A stretch of DNA of 27,817 bases from Pseudomonadota bacterium (GTDB taxonomy: Bacteria; Pseudomonadota; Alphaproteobacteria; Caulobacterales; Caulobacteraceae). The notes below the pieces were generated by a model. That model saw only the letters and a program-made list of their open reading frames with translations, searched no databases and was not told the DNA's origin. Shown here one piece after another: positions 8,026 through 15,558 of the stretch (positions within the stretch are counted from its first letter, which is position 1; each line of letters begins with the position of its first letter). The stretch lies in contig JAEXKM010000132.1 in the NCBI GenBank assembly GCA_023445705.1, positions 1 through 27,817 on the forward strand, read 5' to 3'. Position numbers and translations under genes: made by a program.

Positions 8026-8090
8026 TTTTTCCTACCCGGTCTCGATGCGTGGGGAGTGAAATCCGAATCGCCCCTGAATAGGCTGCTGGA
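8026..8090 (+). promoter_or_regulatory. Repeated-box promoter of the amidohydrolase (box A)
   Basis: Two inverted half-sites, TTTTTCCTACCC (8026-8037) and GGGGAGTGAAAT (8051-8062), are separated by 13 bp. GTGAAA at 8056-8061 is a fair -35, followed by a 17-bp spacer and TAGGCT at 8079-8084 as the -10. The ATG at 8091 is the seventh base after the -10, the usual position of +1, so the mRNA would be leaderless. The same geometry recurs at the boxes at 12943, 14809, 20524 and 21804. Confidence 0.7.
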
Positions 8091-9857
8091 ATGATGGGCA
8101 TGATGAAATGGCAATCTTGGATCTGGCAGGCGATCGGCCTGGCAGCAATTCTCTTGTTCGGCGGTGGCAGCGCTGCCGCACAAACGAACGTCACGGCCTT
8201 TGTCGACGTAAACGTGCTGCTGATGGACGTTGGTCGTATCGCCCCCGGCCAGACGGTTCTCGTGCGACAGGGCCGCATAGCGGCCATAGGCCCGACATTA
8301 ACGATCGATGTGCCTGCCGGGGCGGCGATCATTGAGGGCCGCGGCCGCTACTTGATACCCGGCCTGGTGGATTCCCATGTGCATCTTCCGGGAACGACGT
8401 TTTTCCCGGCGCGCCCGGATTTCGGGGACGCTCCTCTCTATCTCGCTTATGGCGTGACGACCGTCGTCAATATGGGCGGAACTCCCGAGGTTTTGGATTG
8501 GCGGAGACAGGTCGAAGCTGGGACGATTCTAGGGCCGACAATCTACACGGCCGGCCGCTTCGTGAACGAACCGCTAGTCAACGATCCGGATGCGGTGCGT
8601 CGAGAAGTCCAAACACAGGCCCGGGCCGGCTACGATCTCGTCAAGTTCCGCGAGGTTATGGACCCTTCCGGCCGCTTTCAAACGACGACGCGCGGCCTAG
8701 ACCGGGCTAGCTATCACGCTCTGAATGTCGCCGCACGCAGTGCCGGGATGCCAATCATCGGCCACGCGCCAGTAAATCTGGGACTGGAAGCCTTGCTGGA
8801 GGAGCAGCAGTCCCTGGCCCACATTGGGGCCTTGTCCAATCTCCACTTCCTGCCCTTGGCCGCAAATCGAAACATTATCGTAGCCACGGGTGTGGCGCTG
8901 TTGGTCCTCCTCGCGCTGGTATTTGGCTGGGCCGGCGGGGCGATTTTCCAACCGCGGCCACCGGCCGATCCGCGCTTGCAAGCACGGCGCTGGATCAAAG
9001 GCATGACCAGTGCGGTTCTGACTGCCGGCCTCGTGGCCTTAGCGGGCGCAGCACTCGTGTTGCCCGGCGGCCCTCTGTTCGCAAGCCGCGCGCTACGCAT
9101 TCTTATCAGCGGGGCGGCGGCGATCTCCGTCGTCGGCGCGGTAAGCCTCTGCGCTCTCGCAGTGCAGCGTTGGAGAAATGTGCAAGCTCCGCGGATGCGG
9201 CTATCTGCCGGAGCAGCGGCGCTCGCCGCCTTGGTTCTGGCTAGCGTTCTCGTCGGCTTCTGGGCGCCGGTGGCGTGGCGCAGCGACGCTGCAAATATCA
9301 CCAAGCTCGCCGAGCGTCTTGCGGCGTCGGACATGGTGGTCGTCACCACCTTGATCAACTATGAATTTTTGGCCGAACGGGAAAGGGCGGCGCTGATCGA
9401 CGACTTGGCGATTGGCTACCTCCCCGAACCCGTGCGGAGCCGCTGGCGGAGTTTCCCTCGCGAAGGTAGGCCGCTGTATCACTATCACGACTTTACGCGC
9501 GCTGTGGCGCGCGAACTGCACCGCGCCGGCGTCCCGCTCCTCGCAGGTACGGACGCATTGGGTTTTCCGTTGATCGTGCCCGGAGCCTCCCTGCATCGGG
9601 AACTCAAGATTCTGGTCGATAGTGGTCTTTCGCCGCTTGAGGCGCTTCGCACCGCGACTGCAAATCCCGCGACATTTCTTGACGCTCAGAAAGACTTTGG
9701 AGATATCGCCGTGGGCAGGCGGGCCGATCTGCTCCTAGTCTCCCATGATCCCTTGCAGGACCTTTCATCCCTGAGGCGTCCCGATGGCGTTATGGCACGT
9801 GGACGCTGGGTGAGCCGTGAAGATCTCGATCGGGCATTGGAGCGGCTGGCTGAATGA
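8091..9857 (+). CDS. Amidohydrolase with a four-helix membrane domain inserted in the barrel
   Basis: The 588-residue protein begins with a signal peptide or anchor (cleavage likely after SAAA at 30). It carries the amidohydrolase metal and catalytic set: His96 and His98 in DSHVHL, Lys185 in DLVKFRE as the likely carboxylated bridging lysine, His225 in IIGHAP, His244 in LAHIGA and Asp488 in AGTDALG, closing with the composite-sandwich segment GRRADLLLV. This layout matches periplasmic imidazolonepropionase/prolidase-like enzymes. Between His244 and Asp488 there are four strong hydrophobic helices (about 261-287, 304-326, 335-358, 372-395), so the hydrolase is tethered to the inner membrane by an internal domain. 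Four ATG codons cluster at the start; 8091 is chosen because it lies at the predicted +1. No Shine-Dalgarno is present. Confidence 0.85.
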   Translation: MMGMMKWQSWIWQAIGLAAILLFGGGSAAAQTNVTAFVDVNVLLMDVGRIAPGQTVLVRQGRIAAIGPTLTIDVPAGAAIIEGRGRYLIPGLVDSHVHLPGTTFFPARPDFGDAPLYLAYGVTTVVNMGGTPEVLDWRRQVEAGTILGPTIYTAGRFVNEPLVNDPDAVRREVQTQARAGYDLVKFREVMDPSGRFQTTTRGLDRASYHALNVAARSAGMPIIGHAPVNLGLEALLEEQQSLAHIGALSNLHFLPLAANRNIIVATGVALLVLLALVFGWAGGAIFQPRPPADPRLQARRWIKGMTSAVLTAGLVALAGAALVLPGGPLFASRALRILISGAAAISVVGAVSLCALAVQRWRNVQAPRMRLSAGAAALAALVLASVLVGFWAPVAWRSDAANITKLAERLAASDMVVVTTLINYEFLAERERAALIDDLAIGYLPEPVRSRWRSFPREGRPLYHYHDFTRAVARELHRAGVPLLAGTDALGFPLIVPGASLHRELKILVDSGLSPLEALRTATANPATFLDAQKDFGDIAVGRRADLLLVSHDPLQDLSSLRRPDGVMARGRWVSREDLDRALERLAE

Positions 9858-9934
9858 GCCCGCCCCGCTCGAACGGAACTGCGCAGAAAACAGCAATGGA
9901 CAATCAGGCATAGCTTGCGGCGAGAGCGAGCCAC

Positions 9935-11911
9935 TTACGGCGTGTTCTCCACCGGCAGCGCAAAGGCAACGAACTCGTCTCCTTTGCCGAAGACATCGCC
10001 GCCGTCCCCGCCCGCAGCGATCACGACATATTGCCTGCCGTCGCGGCCGAAATAGGTCATCGGCGTCGAGCGCGCGCCGGCTGGTAGTTTGCTCTTCCAC
10101 AATTCCCCGCCGGTCTGGGTGTCAAAGGCACGCAGATATCCATCCGGGGTCGCGCCGATGAAGGTGAGACCCGAAGCGGTGGTGATTGCGCCCCCGAGGT
10201 TAATCATACCCTCCAGGCTTTCCGCACCGGCCAGTGGCAGCCCTTCGCCAGTGCCGAGGGGCACCGACCAGGCGATCCTCCCGCTCCGCAGGTCCATTGC
10301 CACCAGCGCGCCGATGGGGGGTGGCGTGCACATGCCCCCATCGGCACTGAGGAATATTTCGCGCCGCAGGGCATAGGGTGTACCGCGCATCGCATTGTGC
10401 TCGACACCGATCCGCTCGCCGTGCGTTTCCAGCGAGGCGCTATAGTCCTCGCGCGGGATCAGTGTGATGATCGCCGCGACGCGGTTTGTCGGAACGATCG
10501 CCAGCCCTCGCACGGGGTCATAAGCGACGCCGCCCCAATGCGCGCCGCCAATGTTGGACGGCAGGATCAGTGATCCACGCACACTGGGCGGTGTGAACGG
10601 GCCGTCGTTGCGCAGCGTCTCCAGCCGCGACTGGCACGCGGCTTGGACACCCGGTGTTGGACCCCAGGCATGGTCGAGCGCCAACGGGCTGAGCGGTGGC
10701 AGCGTCGAGAACGGCTGGGTCGGCGATGCGGTCTCACCCGGAACGTCGCTCGCGGGAACCGGGCGTTCTTCCACCGGGAACAGCGGCTCGCCCGTTTCGC
10801 GATGGAGCGCGAACAACTGGCCGGTCTTGGTAGCGACCAGCACTGCGGGGATCGTTGCACCGTTCCGCTCAATCGTAACCAGCGCGGGCGGCGCAGCATT
10901 GTCATAGTCCCACAGGTCGTGATGGACGGTCTGAAAGCTCCAGGCGAGTTCGCCGGTATCGGCTCTTAGCGCAACGATCGAATTGGCGTAGCGATTATCC
11001 CCCAGCCTGTGGCCCCCGTAGTAGTCCACGCTGGGTGCGCTGGTGGGAACAAAGACGAGGCCGCGTTGTGGGTCGGCCGCGATCACAGACCAGGCGTTCG
11101 CGCCACCGACGCCGTGGGCGCGGTCGCCGACCCAGCTTGTGTAGGCGGGATCGCGAGGGTTTTGCGGCACCGGGTCCCAGGTCCATAGCAGCCGGCCGGT
11201 GCGCGCGTCGTAGGTTCGCACCTCGCCGCTCGCCGCATCGATCCGGCCGTTGTCGGCGACCGCGGAGCCCACGACGATGCGGTCGCCGATGATCGCCGGG
11301 GGCGACGTCAGCTCGTATTCGGTTTCGGGCGACGGGGCGTTGCGAAGCCCCTGGGTCAGGTCGACGGTGCCGCCCCTGCCAAACTCGCGGCATGGAGCGC
11401 CGGTCCTCGCGTCGAGCGCAGCGAGACGGGCGTCGATCACGCCGACGATGACGCGCGTCGCGCAGGCTGCACCGGGCTTTGCCCGATCATCACGCCACAA
11501 GCTCACGCCACGACTGACGAAATCGCCATAACCCGAAGTCGGATCGACGCCGAAGTCGCGTGACCAGCGCATCTGACCCGAGACCGGATCAAGCGCGATT
11601 ACTCGGCCGAGCGGCGTGTTGAGATACATCACGCCCTCGAAGACCAGCGGCGTGGTTTCGAGCTTGATTTTGCCGCCGGTCCTGCGGCCGGCCTCCCCGG
11701 TGCGGAAGCGCCACACTACTTGCAGATCCGCCACATTGCCGGGGGTGATCTGCGTCAACGGCGAATGGCGATCCCCCAACGCCGTGCGGCCATAGGCCGT
11801 CCAATCACTCTCGCTTGTGGCGACCTGCGCGCGTGACTGCGTCGTGCCCAACGCAGCGAGGAGAACGGCTGTCACCGCCCCCGTCCTCCATGCTGATAAC
11901 CAAACTGGCAT
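9935..11911 (-). CDS. PQQ-dependent (quinoprotein) dehydrogenase, periplasmic, glucose-dehydrogenase-like
   Basis: The 658-residue protein has a signal peptide (cleavage near QSRA|Q at 28) and then an eight-bladed beta-propeller with repeated tryptophan-docking segments (DLQVVWRFRTGE, GELAWSFQTVHHD, GRIAWSVPLG, GGELWKSKLP). The ending, RQYVVIAAGG through GDEFVAFALP, is that of membrane-type glucose/shikimate dehydrogenases, but the N-terminal five-helix ubiquinone module of Gcd is missing, so it is a soluble periplasmic form. No heme c CXXCH domain is present. It would oxidise a sugar or alcohol using PQQ. No pqq synthesis genes are in the window. It lies downstream of the VOC gene on the same strand with a 107-bp gap and may be part of that transcript. 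Confidence 0.88.
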   Translation of the reverse strand: MPVWLSAWRTGAVTAVLLAALGTTQSRAQVATSESDWTAYGRTALGDRHSPLTQITPGNVADLQVVWRFRTGEAGRRTGGKIKLETTPLVFEGVMYLNTPLGRVIALDPVSGQMRWSRDFGVDPTSGYGDFVSRGVSLWRDDRAKPGAACATRVIVGVIDARLAALDARTGAPCREFGRGGTVDLTQGLRNAPSPETEYELTSPPAIIGDRIVVGSAVADNGRIDAASGEVRTYDARTGRLLWTWDPVPQNPRDPAYTSWVGDRAHGVGGANAWSVIAADPQRGLVFVPTSAPSVDYYGGHRLGDNRYANSIVALRADTGELAWSFQTVHHDLWDYDNAAPPALVTIERNGATIPAVLVATKTGQLFALHRETGEPLFPVEERPVPASDVPGETASPTQPFSTLPPLSPLALDHAWGPTPGVQAACQSRLETLRNDGPFTPPSVRGSLILPSNIGGAHWGGVAYDPVRGLAIVPTNRVAAIITLIPREDYSASLETHGERIGVEHNAMRGTPYALRREIFLSADGGMCTPPPIGALVAMDLRSGRIAWSVPLGTGEGLPLAGAESLEGMINLGGAITTASGLTFIGATPDGYLRAFDTQTGGELWKSKLPAGARSTPMTYFGRDGRQYVVIAAGGDGGDVFGKGDEFVAFALPVENTP

Positions 11912-12018
11912 TTGGGCTCCCCCGGAAATTCAATCGCTCGTCCGCACTGTCGCCAATTCGTGGCCGTCAACCTCTCAGTGCGCACCACACCGTGGGCGCT
12001 ACTATAAATGGGGCACGG

Positions 12019-12408
12019 TTAGTCATGCTGCCCGCTGGCGCTCGGTTGACCGAAAACGATGAAGTGCCCGTCGGGACCGCGTACCGCAAATTCCCGCTGG
12101 CCCCAATGCTGGTCGCGCGGCGCTTCGACATCGGCGGCTGGCAACCGGTCCAGTTTCGGTTTGAGCTCTGCATAGAGCTGGTCGACATCGCGCACGTCGA
12201 TATAGCTTGCCCGTCGCGCCTCATTGGGAGCGGCGGCGAAGACTCCAGGTGCCTCAATCAGCCGGAAAGCGACGCCCTCACGAGCGACATAGGCATAGTT
12301 GCTCGTCGCGAATGGGACATCGAAGCCGAAGGTGTCACCGAAGAGTTCCAGAGCGGTCGCCAAGGACGGAACGGTCAATTGCGGCGTAACGTGTATGAAG
12401 CTACTCAT
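12019..12408 (-). CDS. VOC-family (glyoxalase / bleomycin-resistance fold) protein
   Basis: The 129-residue protein has the paired beta-alpha-beta-beta-beta modules of the vicinal oxygen chelate fold: ITPQL-type first strand (HVTPQLTVPSLATALELFGD), a middle RASYIDVRDVDQLYAEL segment, and the closing DQHWGQREFAVRGPDGHFIVFG typical of the bleomycin-binding subgroup. Such proteins bind or modify small toxic molecules. Metal ligands are not obvious, so a drug- or ligand-binding role is as likely as catalysis. GGGGGTAGGC just upstream of the ATG serves as a ribosome site. It lies between the SecD-head-like gene and the PQQ dehydrogenase gene on the same strand, and all three may be read from the box promoter upstream of 12903. 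Confidence 0.85.
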   Translation of the reverse strand: MSSFIHVTPQLTVPSLATALELFGDTFGFDVPFATSNYAYVAREGVAFRLIEAPGVFAAAPNEARRASYIDVRDVDQLYAELKPKLDRLPAADVEAPRDQHWGQREFAVRGPDGHFIVFGQPSASGQHD

Positions 12409-12486
12409 CGCTTTGCCTACCCCCGGACCCTCGTTGTCTTGTGGGCTCGCAGCACGAGCAGCAGCCTGCTGCTGACCCTCGACGGT

Positions 12487-12903
12487 CTACTTCGAGGTTT
12501 CAGGTAACTCGACCTGAATGCTGGCTTGGCCGGTCTCAACGCGTTCACGCAGACGCCCGAGCGAGCCAGCCGCGATACCTGTAACTCGCAACCTTCCATC
12601 GACAATGACTTCGGTAATGACCGGAGACATGACGATCTGGCCGTCGATGCGTATGTTGGCCCTCCGACCGAGCGCGCCCTTTGTAAATTCCGCCAGCGCA
12701 ATCCGACTTTCCGGCGCCAGCGAAATCTCGACAGCCGTCTCAGAGGTTTCGGTCTCTGCCACGCTGACTTCCTGGACGGCCAATCCGACAGACGTCGAAA
12801 CCTGGGCCAGGCCAGGCGATGCCCAAAGCCATGCAACGGCAAATACCGCAGCGACTCTTCTGGTAGGGCAGGTCAACCGCCCGAGTTTGTGTCGAGATGC
12901 CAT
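12487..12903 (-). CDS. Small periplasmic protein resembling the SecD/SecDF P1 head subdomain
   Basis: The 138-residue protein has a signal peptide ending near SPGLA|Q (residue 34). Its mature part includes LAEFTKGALGRRANIRIDGQ, then MSPVITEVIVDGRLRVTGI and a final LRERVETGQASIQVELP. These are the landmarks of the SecD P1 head region (T-x-x-x-G-R-x-hydrophobic-DG, PVI, I-x-G-x-ITG, L-x-x-G-x-L), but there are no transmembrane helices and no SecF part. Freestanding copies are known but not characterised. The role is unknown; the export signal puts it in the periplasm. The start at 12903 has both a GGAGGA ribosome site and the box promoter at the fixed distance. A longer in-frame start at 12987 would span the promoter and is rejected. 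Confidence 0.72.
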   Translation of the reverse strand: MASRHKLGRLTCPTRRVAAVFAVAWLWASPGLAQVSTSVGLAVQEVSVAETETSETAVEISLAPESRIALAEFTKGALGRRANIRIDGQIVMSPVITEVIVDGRLRVTGIAAGSLGRLRERVETGQASIQVELPETSK

Positions 12904-12943
12904 GTTCCTCCCATAACATGGGAACACTGTATTTTCCCTACCC
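12904..12943 (-). promoter_or_regulatory. Repeated-box promoter of the SecD-head-like gene (box B)
   Basis: On the minus strand GGGTAGGGAAAA (12943-12932) is followed by 16 nt and TATGGG (12915-12910); the ATG at 12903 begins 7 nt after that hexamer. Within the same stretch TCCCAT-GTT-ATGGGA forms a small hairpin that would cover part of the GGGAGGA ribosome site if transcription started further upstream. Confidence 0.65.
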
Positions 12944-13007
12944 GCTCGACACTCGGCTGCGAACCTAGTCGGATTTCTCGACATCAATGAAAGGCGGGGG
13001 TCAAAGG

Positions 13008-14675
13008 CTAGGAAATCTGTGTTGCCCTTGCGAGGACGTCGGCGATCTCACGGTGGTTGCGCCGTGACGCCCATGCTATCGGTGTGGCCCACACGGGGGC
13101 GTCCGGTTCATCTGATCTGGCCCCCTGATCCAGCAGAAACTCCACCATCTCAAGCTGGCCGAACTTCGCCGCCCATCCGAGGGGAGTCGAACAGATGTCT
13201 TCATCGCGAGCCGACAAATCGGCCCCATAGGCGATCGCCAATCTCGCATTCTCCACGTCACCCCCACGAGCGAACCGGTGGAGTTGCGTGACACCCAGCC
13301 AGTCCGGCCGGTTGGGATCCATGCCGTTGCGATACAACAGCTCAGCCAACATCCGCGATGTCGCGGAATTCCACCCGGCGGGCGATGCGATCCTCGTCGG
13401 AAGATCGGGAACATAACGCAGCATCAACCGGACGAGAGGCTCGTGGCCTTCGGCAGCGGCGCTTGCCAGCGCAGCGGCATCGTCCGCCAAACCGGGATTG
13501 GCAGCGAACATCGCCGCAGCCGTCCTCACGTCACCATAGTGGGCCAGAAGATGCAGCTTTCGGTAAGCGCCGAACGCGCAGAGTAGGTCGGCCATGGGCT
13601 GGTCGCCGTTCAAGATCGCTCGGGTCAAAGCATCGGCCGAACTCTCCACCTCTGGATTCGGAAAGGCGCCATGCTCCAGCAGCGTCCGGGCGATCTCACG
13701 GTGACGATTGGCGACCGCCGCGTACAGAGCGTGCCCGTCCGGTGCGATGTTGGGTTCGGGAAGGTTGGGATTTGCGCCTGAGGCGAGCAGCAGACGAACG
13801 ATCTCCAAGTGCCCCGCGGCGGCCGCATTCGCCAGCGGCGTCCCCGAACCGGCATAGTAGCTCACATAGGGCGACGGCTTGTCGGCCAGACCGATATCCT
13901 CGCGCAGTAGAAACCTCACGCGGTCCAAGTCGCCAATGTGCGCCGCCGTCACGATATCCACGAACGCCCCGCGATTTCTGAGGTGATCGAGCATGGCTCG
14001 GGCGGTCGTCGGCCAATCGTTAGGCACCTCGCTCCAGCCGCGAAAGGAATAGTCTCCATTGCAGAGCTGAATCGGACGGGCGCCATCGACGCGTGGGGCA
14101 TCGATGTCGGCCCCGCGCGACAGAAGTTCGTCCACCATGTCCGGCTGTCGCGTCATCACCGCCCAGTGAAGAGGCTGGTTGGACCTGGCGTCGCCGGCGG
14201 ACACGGCCGCTGGATCGGCGTCCAGCAGTTCGCGAAGACGCAAGAAGTCGTGGCCGCGAATGGCGGCGGCGAGCGCTTCTCCATCGGCGGAAATATTCAG
14301 GCCGGCGGCCAATCTTGCTTCAAGCGCCTCGCGAAGTTGATGGTGGCCGCGATCCGCACAGACTTCGAGCAGCGTATCGTCGCCGCCCATCTCCGTCGGA
14401 TCGATGCCTCTGTCGAGAAGCAGAAACACGATTTCGGAGCGGTTCTCGCGAACAGCGAAATGGAGCGGCGTCCGATAGCTGTAGTGAGCGTGTACCAACT
14501 CGGGCTGGTCATCCAGCAATTGACGAACGGTCGCATAGTCGCCTGCGGCGCTCGCAACGAGCAACGTCCATACATCTGTACCACGGCCGACCGACCAACG
14601 GAGCGGCGCGTTAGACTGCAGTTCCTCAGGTTGCCTCACCGATGAATCCTTGGGCACCGCCTTTAAACACTTCAT
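13008..14675 (-). CDS. Large ankyrin-repeat protein
   Basis: The 555-residue protein is made almost entirely of ankyrin repeats. Clear units include TPLHFAVRENRSEIVFLLLD, QPLHWAVMTRQPDMVDELL, TPLANAAAAGHLEIVRLLLA, HALYAAVANRHREIARTLLE, TQLHRFARGGDVENARLAI and TPLGWAAKFGQLEMVEFLLD, spread from about residue 70 to the end. There is no signal peptide or membrane helix, so it should be cytoplasmic, and no catalytic domain is attached. Ankyrin arrays bind proteins; the partner is unknown. The ATG at 14675 is preceded by a good -10 (TATAAT on the minus strand, 14696-14691) but no clear ribosome site. It diverges from a second, smaller ankyrin gene across a shared two-sided box. Confidence 0.9.
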   Translation of the reverse strand: MKCLKAVPKDSSVRQPEELQSNAPLRWSVGRGTDVWTLLVASAAGDYATVRQLLDDQPELVHAHYSYRTPLHFAVRENRSEIVFLLLDRGIDPTEMGGDDTLLEVCADRGHHQLREALEARLAAGLNISADGEALAAAIRGHDFLRLRELLDADPAAVSAGDARSNQPLHWAVMTRQPDMVDELLSRGADIDAPRVDGARPIQLCNGDYSFRGWSEVPNDWPTTARAMLDHLRNRGAFVDIVTAAHIGDLDRVRFLLREDIGLADKPSPYVSYYAGSGTPLANAAAAGHLEIVRLLLASGANPNLPEPNIAPDGHALYAAVANRHREIARTLLEHGAFPNPEVESSADALTRAILNGDQPMADLLCAFGAYRKLHLLAHYGDVRTAAAMFAANPGLADDAAALASAAAEGHEPLVRLMLRYVPDLPTRIASPAGWNSATSRMLAELLYRNGMDPNRPDWLGVTQLHRFARGGDVENARLAIAYGADLSARDEDICSTPLGWAAKFGQLEMVEFLLDQGARSDEPDAPVWATPIAWASRRNHREIADVLARATQIS

Positions 14676-14755
14676 GCGCTGGCGAAGACCATTATACAGC
14701 CCTCGGCCAGCGCCAAACTGTCCGATGGCGCGGACGAGCGTTACTTGAATTTGCC

Positions 14756-14796
14756 TTGCTCACTCGTAGCATGAGCGCTCGGCTTTTTCCCTACCC
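14756..14796 (-). promoter_or_regulatory. Minus-strand half of the bidirectional box promoter (box D, toward the large ankyrin gene)
   Basis: On the minus strand GGGTAGGGAAAA (14796-14785) is followed after 16 nt by TACGAG (14768-14763), the same spacing as the other boxes. Predicted +1 is near 14756, leaving about 80 nt of leader before the ankyrin ATG at 14675. Confidence 0.5.
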
Positions 14797-14808
14797 GGTC
14801 GGTATGGC

Positions 14809-14848
14809 GGGGAGTGAAATTTCTATCGCCTGCGAGTACGCCCAAGTG
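14809..14848 (+). promoter_or_regulatory. Plus-strand half of the bidirectional box promoter (box D)
   Basis: GGGGAGTGAAAT (14809-14820) gives a -35 of GTGAAA, then a 17-bp spacer and TACGCC (14837-14842). An ATG starts at 14849, exactly 7 nt after the -10, as at boxes A, B, F and G. The left half-site TTTTTCCCTACCC lies at 14784-14796, 12 bp away. Confidence 0.65.
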
Positions 14849-14884
14849 ATGAACAGCAATTCCAAGAGCGGACGGAAAGTTTGA
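14849..14884 (+). CDS. Possible 11-residue leader peptide ahead of the small ankyrin gene
   Basis: The ATG at the predicted +1 opens an 11-codon frame, MNSNSKSGRKV, whose TGA overlaps another ATG (TGATG at 14882-14886) and lies right before the GGAGG ribosome site of the ankyrin gene. The support is only position: the start codon sits exactly where the other boxes place the start of a real gene. It could be a leader that couples translation, or what remains of a longer first gene. Confidence 0.3.
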   Translation: MNSNSKSGRKV

Positions 14885-14895
14885 TGGAGGCTCCC

Positions 14896-15558
14896 ATGCT
14901 TGAGCGGATCGCCAATGGCCGGACGGATCTCGTCTTCGACTGGCTCGATCAAGGAGGCGCCCCCGATGCCGAAGCCGACCGGACCAGCATCGCGCAATGG
15001 TGTGCTTATTATGGTGATGTCAGCGCACTGAGGCGCCTGTTGAGCGCTGGCGTGACACTCGACGCGCTGGGCGCCGACCTCGGACTCAACGGCGCGGCTT
15101 TTCACGGCCATTGGCAATTATGCGCTTTCCTGATCGAAAACGGCGCCGATCCCAATCATGCCCTGAACGATACCGGCGAGGTGCCGCTTCACTCCGCGTT
15201 GTGCAGGTTCGAGAGTGTGGCGCATGAGCGCGTGGTTCAAGTGCTGCTTGCAAGCGGCGCCGATCCCAATCGCGCGACCGTTCCGGGAGTCGCAACCGGG
15301 TGTTACATGCGCGACATTCGAACTTGGGGCGAGACGCCGCTCCATCGCGCGGCCGCGTGCGGGACTGCGGGCTCCATCGCCGCGTTGGTTGCGGCCGGCG
15401 CAAAGCCAGACGCCCGCGACGTCAATGGTGAGAGCCCATTGACTTGGGGTAGCCGGGCGCTGCGGGTAAGCGCGATCTTGCGCATGTTGCTGTTCGACGA
15501 TCAATACATCCACCCCGAGTACCAACAGATGTCGGTCAGCCTGCTCGGGCGACCCTGA
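14896..15558 (+). CDS. Ankyrin-repeat protein
   Basis: The 220-residue protein consists of ankyrin repeats, for example SIAQWCAYYGDVSALRRLLS, GAAFHGHWQLCAFLIENGAD, VPLHSALCRF with VVQVLLASGADPNRA, and TPLHRAAACGTAGSIAALVA. No signal peptide or extra domain is present, so it is probably a cytoplasmic binding protein. I chose ATG 14896 because GGAGG stands 5 nt upstream; ATG 14884, overlapping the leader stop, is an alternative that adds four residues. The gene runs convergently into the CPBP protease gene, with a 23-bp overlap of the two ends. Similarity in layout to the larger ankyrin gene across the shared promoter suggests joint regulation. Confidence 0.88.
   Translation: MLERIANGRTDLVFDWLDQGGAPDAEADRTSIAQWCAYYGDVSALRRLLSAGVTLDALGADLGLNGAAFHGHWQLCAFLIENGADPNHALNDTGEVPLHSALCRFESVAHERVVQVLLASGADPNRATVPGVATGCYMRDIRTWGETPLHRAAACGTAGSIAALVAAGAKPDARDVNGESPLTWGSRALRVSAILRMLLFDDQYIHPEYQQMSVSLLGRP

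Noticed and set aside
7875..8183. Minus-strand frame of 102 codons across the junction region
   Set aside because: Overlaps the amidohydrolase start and box A, has no ribosome site, and resembles no family I recognise.
12411..12430. GGGGGTAGGCAAAG just before the VOC gene at 12408 as another copy of the box
   Set aside because: It is adjacent to the ATG with no room for a -10, so it is better read as a ribosome site that happens to resemble the box.
12443..12466. Palindromic CAGCAGCCTGCTGCTG between the VOC and SecD-head-like genes as a terminator
   Set aside because: A stem can form, but no T-run follows on either strand, so termination is not supported; it could be a transcript-stability hairpin.
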